Shown: in pieces, positions 1 through 6,785 of the stretch
Position numbering within the stretch: position 1 is the first letter of the stretch
How the letters are laid out: each line of letters starts with the position of its first letter
DNA from: Oscillospiraceae bacterium
Lineage (GTDB): Bacteria > Bacillota > Clostridia > Oscillospirales > Ruminococcaceae
Assembly: GCA_022769365.1 (NCBI GenBank)
Contig: JALEJO010000053.1
Location: forward strand, 1-32,462
Reading direction: 5' to 3'
DNA: 32,462 nucleotides
Translations under genes and position numbers: made by a program
Notes under the pieces: generated by a model
What the model saw: only the letters and a program-made list of their open reading frames with translations
Databases searched by the model: none
What the model was told of the DNA's origin: nothing

Positions 1-2
1 TG

Positions 3-131
3 AAATATACATTTGCTAAAGTTCCTTTTGAAAGAATCAGAAGAATAACAGGTTATCTTGTCGGCACAACAGACAGATTTAACAACGCAAAGCGTGCCGA
101 AGAAAGAGACAGAGTTAAGCATTCTCTTTAA
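3..131 (+). CDS. C-terminal fragment of an NrdD-like (anaerobic ribonucleoside-triphosphate reductase-related) protein; 5' end outside window
   Basis: Frame 3 is open from the window edge: KYTFAKVPFERIRRITGYLVGTTDRFNNAKRAEERDRVKHSL*. The RITGYLVGTxDRFNNAKRAExxDRVKH stretch resembles NrdD C-terminal tails and small NrdD-annotated proteins, from memory only. Confidence 0.5.
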   Translation, partial: KYTFAKVPFERIRRITGYLVGTTDRFNNAKRAEERDRVKHSL

Positions 132-136
132 AAAGC

Positions 137-155
137 TATTATGTTAAACATAATA
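137..155. promoter_or_regulatory. 19-nt perfect palindrome (candidate PerR/Fur-type operator) upstream of rubrerythrin
   Basis: TATTATGTT-A-AACATAATA; the core TTATGTT-A-AACATAA (139-153) has 7-1-7 geometry and sits 48 nt upstream of the rubrerythrin ATG. Confidence 0.5.
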
Positions 156-203
156 AAAATAAATTCAAAACCAATAATTTAAAGAAAAACGGAGGAAACC
201 CCA

Positions 204-755
204 ATGAAAAAATTCAGATGTACAGTATGCGGTTATATTTATGAAGGCGAAGCAGCACCAACAGCCTGTCCACAGTGCAAAGCTCCTGCTTCTAAGTTTG
301 AAGAAATTAAGGAAGACGGCGGAGTAACATTCGTTGATGAACACGTTGTAGGTGTTGCAAAAGATGCTCCTGAAGAAATTAAAGAAGGACTTCGTGCAAA
401 CTTCAATGGTGAATGCAGCGAAGTTGGTATGTATCTTGCAATGTCAAGAGTAGCATACAGAGAAGGCTACCCTGAAATTGGTCTTTACTGGGAAAAAGCA
501 GCATACGAAGAAGCAGAACACGCAGCAAAGTTTGCTGAACTCCTTGGCGAAGTAATTTCACCATCAACAGAAGAAAACCTTAAGGCACGTGTAGCAGCTG
601 AAAGCGGTGCTTGCGAAGGCAAAAAAGCACTTGCAACAGAAGCAAAGAAGCTTAACCTTGATGCAATTCACGATACAGTTCACGAAATGGCAAAGGATGA
701 AGCAAGACATGGCAGAGCTTTTGCAGGTCTTTTAAAGAGATATTTTGGTAAATAA
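204..755 (+). CDS. Rubrerythrin with N-terminal rubredoxin domain ('reverse' rubrerythrin layout)
   Basis: N-terminal [10 protein letters not shown]...CPQCKAP rubredoxin-like CxxC pairs, followed by a ferritin-like diiron domain with E..EEAEH and DEARHGRAF motifs. Strong SD GGAGG at 191-195. Confidence 0.93.
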   Translation: MKKFRCTVCGYIYEGEAAPTACPQCKAPASKFEEIKEDGGVTFVDEHVVGVAKDAPEEIKEGLRANFNGECSEVGMYLAMSRVAYREGYPEIGLYWEKAAYEEAEHAAKFAELLGEVISPSTEENLKARVAAESGACEGKKALATEAKKLNLDAIHDTVHEMAKDEARHGRAFAGLLKRYFGK

Positions 756-774
756 TCAAAGCATAGAATAACTG

Positions 775-806
775 AAAAACCTCCCTTTATAAAGCGGAGG
801 TTTTTT
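775..806 (+). terminator. Intrinsic terminator after rubrerythrin
   Basis: AAAAACCTCC-CTTTATAAAGC-GGAGGTTTTTT: GC stem followed by a T-run. Confidence 0.85.
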
Positions 807-823
807 GATGTAAGGAGTGAAAA

Positions 824-1183
824 ATGATAAATTGCCTGATAGTTGGTTTAGGTGGTGCATTAGGAGCCGTTATGCGTTATCTGATAGGGCTTATACCTTT
901 TAATCCTGATAATGGTTTTCCGATAAAGACGTTTATTATAAACGTTGTGGGGGCTTTTGTGATAGGTATAGTGGCAGCACTTGCAGCAAAAAATGCAATG
1001 AATCCTAAACTTGTTTTATTTTTAAAAGTCGGAATATGCGGAGGTTTTACTACTTTTTCATCGTTCGCACTTGAAACAGACCGATTGCTTATGAAAGGAC
1101 AAAGTTTTACAGCTGTTCTTTATGTGTTACTCAGCATTTTTGCAGGAGTTCTGGCGGTTTTCTTGGCAGATAAAATTATATAA
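824..1183 (+). CDS. crcB: Fluoride efflux channel CrcB/FluC
   Basis: 119 aa, four hydrophobic segments, motifs GGALGAVMRYLIG and GICGGFTTFSSFALET typical of CrcB/Fluc. Confidence 0.95.
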   Translation: MINCLIVGLGGALGAVMRYLIGLIPFNPDNGFPIKTFIINVVGAFVIGIVAALAAKNAMNPKLVLFLKVGICGGFTTFSSFALETDRLLMKGQSFTAVLYVLLSIFAGVLAVFLADKII

Positions 1184-1208
1184 AAAAGTCCCGAAAAACG
1201 GGACTTTT
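1184..1208. terminator. Bidirectional intrinsic terminator between convergent crcB and recR
   Basis: AAAAGTCCCG-AAAAA-CGGGACTTTT, near-symmetric with A-run and T-run flanks. Confidence 0.88.
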
Positions 1209-1215
1209 ATTATTA

Positions 1216-1818
1216 TTACATATTGTTTCTGTTTTCAAGTGCCATATGCAGAGTAACATCATCTGCATATTCAAGGATTCCGCCAATAGGGAGTCCGAAT
1301 GCAAGTCGTGTAACTTTAATACCGAGAGGTTTAAGCAGCTTTGCAATATACATAGCTGTTGCATCGCCTTCAACAGTCGGATTTGTCGCCATAATGACTT
1401 CTTTAACATTTCCTTTTGATATTCTGTCAAGCAGAGAACGTATTTCAAGTTGGTCGGGCATTATCCCGTCAATTGGGGAAATAAGACCGTGCAGGACGTG
1501 ATACAAACCTTTGTATTCGCCTGAACGTTCAAAAGCTTTAACATCTTTAGGACTTTCAACCACGCATATTGTGTCGCCTGAACGCATCTCGTCGGTGCAT
1601 ATAGGGCAGGTTTCAAGTTCTGTTAAATTTCTGCAAATGCTGCATCTGTGAATAGTTTTCTTTGCAGCAAGCATAGCATCAGCAAATTCCTGAACCTCTT
1701 CATCAGACATATCAAGAATTTTATATGCAAGTCTTTGTGCCGATTTTTTTCCGATTCCCGGAAGAGAAGCAAACTTTTCGGTAAGCACGACTATAGGAAG
1801 TGCTTCACTTTCATTCAT
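1216..1818 (-). CDS. recR: Recombination mediator protein RecR
   Basis: LPGIGKKSAQRLAYKIL helix-hairpin-helix, CSICRNLTELETCPIC zinc finger, Toprim region (ICVVESPKDVKAFERSGEYKGLYHVLHGLISPIDGI). Confidence 0.97.
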   Translation of the reverse strand: MNESEALPIVVLTEKFASLPGIGKKSAQRLAYKILDMSDEEVQEFADAMLAAKKTIHRCSICRNLTELETCPICTDEMRSGDTICVVESPKDVKAFERSGEYKGLYHVLHGLISPIDGIMPDQLEIRSLLDRISKGNVKEVIMATNPTVEGDATAMYIAKLLKPLGIKVTRLAFGLPIGGILEYADDVTLHMALENRNNM

Positions 1819-1821
1819 AGA

Positions 1822-2169
1822 TTAGAATAAACCTGGAAGTGAAACTCCGCCTGTGATTTTGCTCATTTCGTCTTCAGTTGTTTTTTCAACGTTATCAACA
1901 GCTTCATTTATTGCACTGATAACGAGATCCTGAAGCATTTCAATATCATCAGGGTCAACAACTTCCTTGCTGAGAGTAAGAGATTTAACAGTTTTCTTAC
2001 CTGTAACAACAACTTCAACTGCTCCGCCTCCTGCTGTTGCTTTAAATTCTCTTTCTTCAATATCAGCCTGTAATGCTGTGATGTCGTCCTGCATTTTCTG
2101 AGCCTTACGAATCATTGAATTCATATTCTGTGCTCCGCCAATATTCTGCTTTGGTACTCTTGCTTTCAT
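1822..2169 (-). CDS. YbaB/EbfC family nucleoid-associated protein
   Basis: Small protein between dnaX and recR with AGGGAVEVVVTGKKTVKSLTLSKEVVDPDD and DLVISAINEAVDNVE motifs. Confidence 0.93.
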   Translation of the reverse strand: MKARVPKQNIGGAQNMNSMIRKAQKMQDDITALQADIEEREFKATAGGGAVEVVVTGKKTVKSLTLSKEVVDPDDIEMLQDLVISAINEAVDNVEKTTEDEMSKITGGVSLPGLF

Positions 2170-2199
2170 TTCCTTTAAACTCCTTAAAATAAAAATTGT

Positions 2200-2228
2200 A
2201 TTATAATTCTAATTTATCAGGCGGTAAA
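2200..2228 (-). promoter_or_regulatory. Candidate internal promoter for ybaB-recR
   Basis: Minus strand: TTTACC (2223-2228), 17-nt spacer, TATAAT (2200-2205), immediately downstream of the dnaX stop. Confidence 0.5.
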
Positions 2229-2229
2229 A

Positions 2230-3855
2230 TCAATTTTGACCGCCATCATCAACAGCAGTTGAAACACCGCTGTTCTTTGCATTATCAATAAATTCACTTG
2301 CTCTTTCAGCAGGTGATTTATGTTCATCTGAAGCAGTGCATTTAGCCCTGATTATATAATTTCTGCCGAGTGTTTCAAAAATAACTTTTTTCAGAATTTC
2401 GGCATTTTCCGGAACTTTGAAAAGTCTTAAAAAGAATCTGTTTTCAGTAACAATAAGCATAACATTTCCATTTATAAACGCAGCCGAACCGCCAAGAGCT
2501 CCAACAACGTCAGGCTTGTACTCACTGAATTTTTCAAGAACTTCCTGCCATGACTGAACAGGGTGGAAATCTTCCTTTTTCAGCTTTGAAAAATCGACTG
2601 TTGAAGAGTCAGGCTGATGCTGGGTTTCAGGTATGCTGTTTTGCTGCTGTGCAGGAACCCGCATAGCCTGCATAGAAATGCTTTTTATTTTTTGTTCGAG
2701 CATACGAACTTTATCTTTAAGAAAAACAACGTCCTGAGATTGAACATTGCTGTTGCTTTTTTCAGAAACCGTCTTTTCACCCGGTGAATTTATCATTGAA
2801 ATTATTTTCATTTCAAATTCAGCACGCTTATTGACAGCATAAGACAATTCAGAAGAAATGTCCTGCATCATAGAAATAAGACACATAACATCATCAAGAC
2901 TGACATTTTTTGAAATATCTGTAAGAATCTTAACTTCTTCACTGCTGCACGAAACCGCTTCGGTTTGTGGAGGTGTGAGTTTAAGCAACATAATATTACG
3001 CATCTGTTCTGTTAAATCAGAGGCAAGATTTTGCAAGTCAGTGCTTTTTTGATGAAGTCTGTTTATAATTTCAAATGCTTTTGGAATATCCTTTTCAAAT
3101 ATCGCTTCAAGCATACCATGTATGTCTGTTCTGTCGGCAGTACCGGCTGCAACTGAAACAACATCAGGAGTTATGTCTTTTGAAACGGCTGTGCAAAGTT
3201 CAAGAAGCGACAGAGCATCACGCATACCGCCGTCTGAAATCTTTCCTATAAGCATAGCAGCTTCATCTGTTATAGACAAGCCTTCCTGAGAGATTATATA
3301 TTTAAGTCTTTCTGCAATATCTTTTGTCTGTACACGTCTGAAATCAAAACGCTGACATCTTGAAAGAATTGTTGCAGGAACTTTATGTATTTCAGTAGTT
3401 GCAAAAATAAATTTAACGTGCGGAGGAGGTTCTTCAATGCTTTTCAAAAAAGCGTTGAAAGCCGCAGTTGAAAGCATATGAACTTCGTCTATGATATAAA
3501 CTTTAAACCTGCATTGTTCAGGCATATAGTCAAGTCCGTCACGTATTTCACGGATACTGTCAACACCGTTGTTTGAAGCGGCATCTATTTCTATAATATC
3601 GGTAAGCCTGTCGGCATTCTTACATATTTCGCATTCAAGACACGGATTACCGTTTTTAGGATTCTTGCAGTTTAAAGCTTTCGCAAAAATTCTTGCACAG
3701 GTTGTTTTTCCCGTACCTCTTGAACCTGTAAAAATATAGGCATGAGCAGTCTGGTTGCTTACAATCTGATTTTTCAGAGTTGTTGTTATATGTTCCTGAG
3801 AAATAACATCGTCAAAGGTCTTAGGTCGCCATTTGCGATATAAAGCCTCATACAT
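2230..3855 (-). CDS. dnaX: DNA polymerase III subunits gamma/tau
   Basis: MYEALYRKWRPKTFDDVISQEHI, Walker A GSRGTGKTTCARIFAKAL, zinc module CKNPKNGNPCLECEIC, DEVHMLSTAAFNAFLK. Confidence 0.97.
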   Translation of the reverse strand: MYEALYRKWRPKTFDDVISQEHITTTLKNQIVSNQTAHAYIFTGSRGTGKTTCARIFAKALNCKNPKNGNPCLECEICKNADRLTDIIEIDAASNNGVDSIREIRDGLDYMPEQCRFKVYIIDEVHMLSTAAFNAFLKSIEEPPPHVKFIFATTEIHKVPATILSRCQRFDFRRVQTKDIAERLKYIISQEGLSITDEAAMLIGKISDGGMRDALSLLELCTAVSKDITPDVVSVAAGTADRTDIHGMLEAIFEKDIPKAFEIINRLHQKSTDLQNLASDLTEQMRNIMLLKLTPPQTEAVSCSSEEVKILTDISKNVSLDDVMCLISMMQDISSELSYAVNKRAEFEMKIISMINSPGEKTVSEKSNSNVQSQDVVFLKDKVRMLEQKIKSISMQAMRVPAQQQNSIPETQHQPDSSTVDFSKLKKEDFHPVQSWQEVLEKFSEYKPDVVGALGGSAAFINGNVMLIVTENRFFLRLFKVPENAEILKKVIFETLGRNYIIRAKCTASDEHKSPAERASEFIDNAKNSGVSTAVDDGGQN

Positions 3856-3896
3856 AAGGCTGCTCCTTTCTGCAATTTATGCCGATATATAAAAAG

Positions 3897-4022
3897 TTCC
3901 GAAACATAGGTGTGCAGGCTTGCTGCGGCACACGAAGCCATCCGCTTAATGCTGCTCGGTCCCCCGCCTGACATGGTTCACGGTGTTTCATTGCACAGGG
4001 CCCGCACACCTATATTTCGGAA
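3897..4022 (-). ncRNA. ffs: Signal recognition particle RNA (short bacterial 4.5S/scRNA type)
   Basis: Minus strand shows long closing helix TTCCGAAATATAGGTGTGCGGGC ... GCCTGCACACCTATGTTTCGGAA. The domain IV core is ACCATGTCAGG-C-GG-GGGA-CC-G-AGCAGCATTAAGCGG. It lies upstream of dnaX, as in the conserved scr-dnaX-ybaB-recR order. Ends are approximate. Confidence 0.93.
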
Positions 4023-4042
4023 TCGTCACAATAACATTTAAT

Positions 4043-4071
4043 ATTATAACACAACAAAATCAAAAATGCAA
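4043..4071 (-). promoter_or_regulatory. Sigma-A/70-type promoter for ffs (and likely dnaX)
   Basis: Minus strand TTGCAT (4066-4071), 17-nt spacer, TATAAT (4043-4048), about 20 nt upstream of the SRP RNA helix. Confidence 0.75.
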
Positions 4072-4251
4072 GTGTTTTTTATAATTTTTTTCGTTTTTGT
4101 CCTATTTTTTTGAGTGCATACGCTGATAGTGCTGAAAAATGCTTTCTTTGAGCAAAAAGTTTTAAAAAAGATAATTTCTACCATATACCGCAGGAAAAAT
4201 TTATATCACATAAATTTTATCATTGATTTGTAAAAAATGACGGTTTTATAA

Positions 4252-4280
4252 TTGACATTTTCAACAAAATGTGATACAAT
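4252..4280 (+). promoter_or_regulatory. Sigma-A/70-type promoter for the ddl-murI-DUF1934-argS run
   Basis: TTGACA (4252-4257), 17-nt spacer, TACAAT (4275-4280). Confidence 0.8.
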
Positions 4281-4401
4281 ATAGAATGCAAAGGAGTATA
4301 CTTGCGTAGTAACAATATTAATATGTAATATATTTTCGGTTTTACGAATATATTTTATTACATTATAAATAGAACGAAAGAAGATAAGGAGAATTTCTAA
4401 A

Positions 4402-5472
4402 ATGGCAAAGACAAAAGTTGCAGTTATATTCGGCGGTGCGTCAAGTGAACATGATATTTCACTTATTTCAGCTACTAATGTTATAAAAAGCATTCCTAAG
4501 GATAAATACGAAGTTATCTGTGTGGGAATAACAAAAAAAGGAAGATGGCTTTATTTTCCGGGTGATGTTTCTGAAATTGAATCAGGTGAATGGGAAAAGA
4601 ATTCAGACTGTGCATCAGCTGTTATTTCTCCTGACCCGATACATAAAGGTTTACTTATAGTCGAAAATGGTGAAGTTACAGTAAGAAAAGTTGATTGTGT
4701 TTTCCCTGTTCTTCATGGTAAAAATGGTGAGGACGGAACAATTCAGGGACTTCTTGATATGTCAAAAATTCCTTATGTAGGCTGTGGTGTGCTTGCATCA
4801 GCTTCTGCAATGGATAAAACACATACACATACAGTTCTTGATTATAACGGAGTTCCGACTGCAAAATGGAGAATGATAACTTTAAGAGAAATTTCTCAGC
4901 TTTCAGAAAAATGCGAATATATCGCATCAGTTCTTGGTTATCCGCTTTTTGTAAAGCCTGCAAATTGTGGTTCTTCAATCGGTGTAAATAAAGCTGAAAA
5001 CTTTGATGAACTTGTAAGTGCGGTAAGAACAGCATTTTCACACGACAATAAAGTTATAATCGAAGAATGTATTAACGGCAGAGAACTTGAAGTTGCCGTT
5101 TTCGGATATGATAATCCTTTTGCATCTTTTGCAGGTGAAATAGTCAACGAAGCTGAATTTTACGATTATGATTCAAAATATGTTTCAAAAATCAAAACAC
5201 AGGTGCCGGCTGATCTTGATGTTGATACTATGAAAGAAATAAGAGAAACAGCAATAAAAGCATATAAAGCAATTGGCTGCAAGGGACTTTCAAGAATAGA
5301 TTTCTTCCTTACTGAAAAGGGTAAACTTCTTGTTAACGAAATAAATACAATGCCTGGATTTACTGATATAAGTATGTATCCGAAACTTATGGAAAATCTT
5401 GGAATGACACAGGAATATCTTGTTGATAAACTTATTGAACAGGCAATAGAAAATTCAGAAAGAAATTATTGA
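4402..5472 (+). CDS. ddl: D-alanine--D-alanine ligase
   Basis: ATP-grasp protein with IFGGASSEHDISLISA, VFPVLHGKNGEDGTIQG, EFYDYDSKY omega-loop and LVNEINTMPGFTDISMYP. Confidence 0.95.
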   Translation: MAKTKVAVIFGGASSEHDISLISATNVIKSIPKDKYEVICVGITKKGRWLYFPGDVSEIESGEWEKNSDCASAVISPDPIHKGLLIVENGEVTVRKVDCVFPVLHGKNGEDGTIQGLLDMSKIPYVGCGVLASASAMDKTHTHTVLDYNGVPTAKWRMITLREISQLSEKCEYIASVLGYPLFVKPANCGSSIGVNKAENFDELVSAVRTAFSHDNKVIIEECINGRELEVAVFGYDNPFASFAGEIVNEAEFYDYDSKYVSKIKTQVPADLDVDTMKEIRETAIKAYKAIGCKGLSRIDFFLTEKGKLLVNEINTMPGFTDISMYPKLMENLGMTQEYLVDKLIEQAIENSERNY

Positions 5473-5492
5473 TTTTCAGGGGAGAGAACGTA

Positions 5493-6311
5493 ATGTCTAA
5501 TAGTAAGTCGGATTACGCAATAGGCGTTTTTGATTCAGGCTGCGGCGGTCTTACTGCCGTTAAAGAATTAAACAGAATACTGCCTTGTGAAAATATCATA
5601 TACTTTGGAGATACAGCAAGAATACCGTATGGCACAAAAAGCCGTGAAACGGTTTTAAGATACGCAAAACAGGACGTTGCTTTTTTAAGAAAACATCAGA
5701 TAAAAATGGTTATAGCTGCCTGCGGTACAGTAAGTTCAACAGTTGGAAACGGAACTCTTTGCGAAGATATGCCTTATACAGGTGTTGTAATTCCTGCATC
5801 TATGAAGGCTGCTAAGATTACAAAAAATAAAAAAGTCGGTGTTATAGGAACGGCTGTAACGGTCAAAAGCCAGAGCTTTGTTAAGGCAATTGGCGAACTT
5901 GACAGCGAAATAGAAGTTTTTTCAAAAGCCTGTCCTATGTTTGTTCACCTTGTTGAAAACGGCTACACCGACAGAAACAACAAAGTTACAAGACTTGTTG
6001 CGGAAGAATATCTTGAACCTATGAAAGAAGCAGGTGTTGATACTCTTATTATGGGTTGTACGCATTTTCCTATAATAAAGGATATAATTCAGGATATTAT
6101 GGGTGATAAAGTAACTCTTATAAATACAGGCGAAGAAGCTGCACTTTATGCAAGAAAATGCCTGAGAGAAGAAAATATGCTGAATAGTCAGGATAAAAAA
6201 GGGAAAAATGTTTTTTATGTCAGTGACAGCGTTGAACTTTTCACTGAAAATGTTAAAAATTTTCTGTCGGAAGATATGACAGGCGAAGTTTATCAGGAAG
6301 TTGTTTCATAA
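5493..6311 (+). CDS. murI: Glutamate racemase (start set to ATG 5493 rather than ORF-track 5469)
   Basis: IGVFDSGCGGLTAVKELNRILPCENIIYFGDTARIPYGTKS; catalytic-Cys regions AACGTVSS and MGCTHFPII. SD GGGGAGAG upstream of 5493. Confidence 0.95.
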   Translation: MSNSKSDYAIGVFDSGCGGLTAVKELNRILPCENIIYFGDTARIPYGTKSRETVLRYAKQDVAFLRKHQIKMVIAACGTVSSTVGNGTLCEDMPYTGVVIPASMKAAKITKNKKVGVIGTAVTVKSQSFVKAIGELDSEIEVFSKACPMFVHLVENGYTDRNNKVTRLVAEEYLEPMKEAGVDTLIMGCTHFPIIKDIIQDIMGDKVTLINTGEEAALYARKCLREENMLNSQDKKGKNVFYVSDSVELFTENVKNFLSEDMTGEVYQEVVS

Positions 6312-6334
6312 AAAATATTTTGGAGAATGTTTTT

Positions 6335-6757
6335 ATGTCAAAGAAAAAATCAAGATTTTTAATTGTAACTGAACAGAAAGACCGTGACAATTCCGATAAA
6401 ATGGAATTGAAAACAGACGGCTTTATTTGGAAAGACGGGGAACATATCGTTCTTCAATATAATGAAACGAAAGCAACAGGATTTGATGGTTCTGTTATGA
6501 CAATAAAAGCCGCTGAAAATACTGTTTTTGTAAACAGAAACGGTGAATACAGTGCATCAATGGTTATAGAAAAGTCAAAAGAACACTATGCACATTATGA
6601 AACACCTATGGGCGGAGTTGATGTTTCAACAAAAGCGTATTCAGTAAAAAATAATCTTACTGAAAATGGCGGTGAAATAGCGATGAAATACGGCGTTTTT
6701 ATAAACGGTATGTTTGCTAATTTCACACATATAAAAATAACGGCTGAGGTCGTATAA
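6335..6757 (+). CDS. DUF1934 (YwiB-like) beta-barrel protein
   Basis: About 140 aa beta-rich protein immediately upstream of argS; SxxYHAHYxTPMGxxDxxxxxxxxxNxL-like pattern seen as KSKEHYAHYETPMGGVDVSTKAYSVKNNLTENGGEIAMKYGVFING. Confidence 0.75.
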   Translation: MSKKKSRFLIVTEQKDRDNSDKMELKTDGFIWKDGEHIVLQYNETKATGFDGSVMTIKAAENTVFVNRNGEYSASMVIEKSKEHYAHYETPMGGVDVSTKAYSVKNNLTENGGEIAMKYGVFINGMFANFTHIKITAEVV

Positions 6758-6785
6758 ATATAAAATTCAGGAGAATAGTAAAAAT

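Noticed and set aside
756-823. Fluoride riboswitch upstream of crcB
   Set aside because: The short gap is filled by the rubrerythrin terminator and SD; no crcB-motif consensus recognised.
1176-1448. Minus-strand ORF overlapping recR
   Set aside because: Overlaps the well-supported recR frame; no family signature, SD or start context.
2230-3855. Possible programmed -1 frameshift in dnaX (A-runs such as CTGAAAAAAGGA and GAAAAAAGC)
   Set aside because: The A-runs are short and in frame-0 phasing that does not give a proper X XXY YYZ heptamer; no clear SD plus stem-loop was seen.
3786-3974. Minus-strand 62-aa ORF near dnaX
   Set aside because: Lies over the SRP RNA and the dnaX start, so it is explained by ffs and not by coding.
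4206-4493. Minus-strand 95-aa ORF over the ddl promoter and start
   Set aside because: Covers intergenic promoter DNA plus antisense ddl; AT-rich chance ORF.
4676-5041. Antisense 121-aa ORF in ddl
   Set aside because: Antisense to a strong conserved CDS; Leu/His/Gln-rich translation typical of reverse-frame artefacts.
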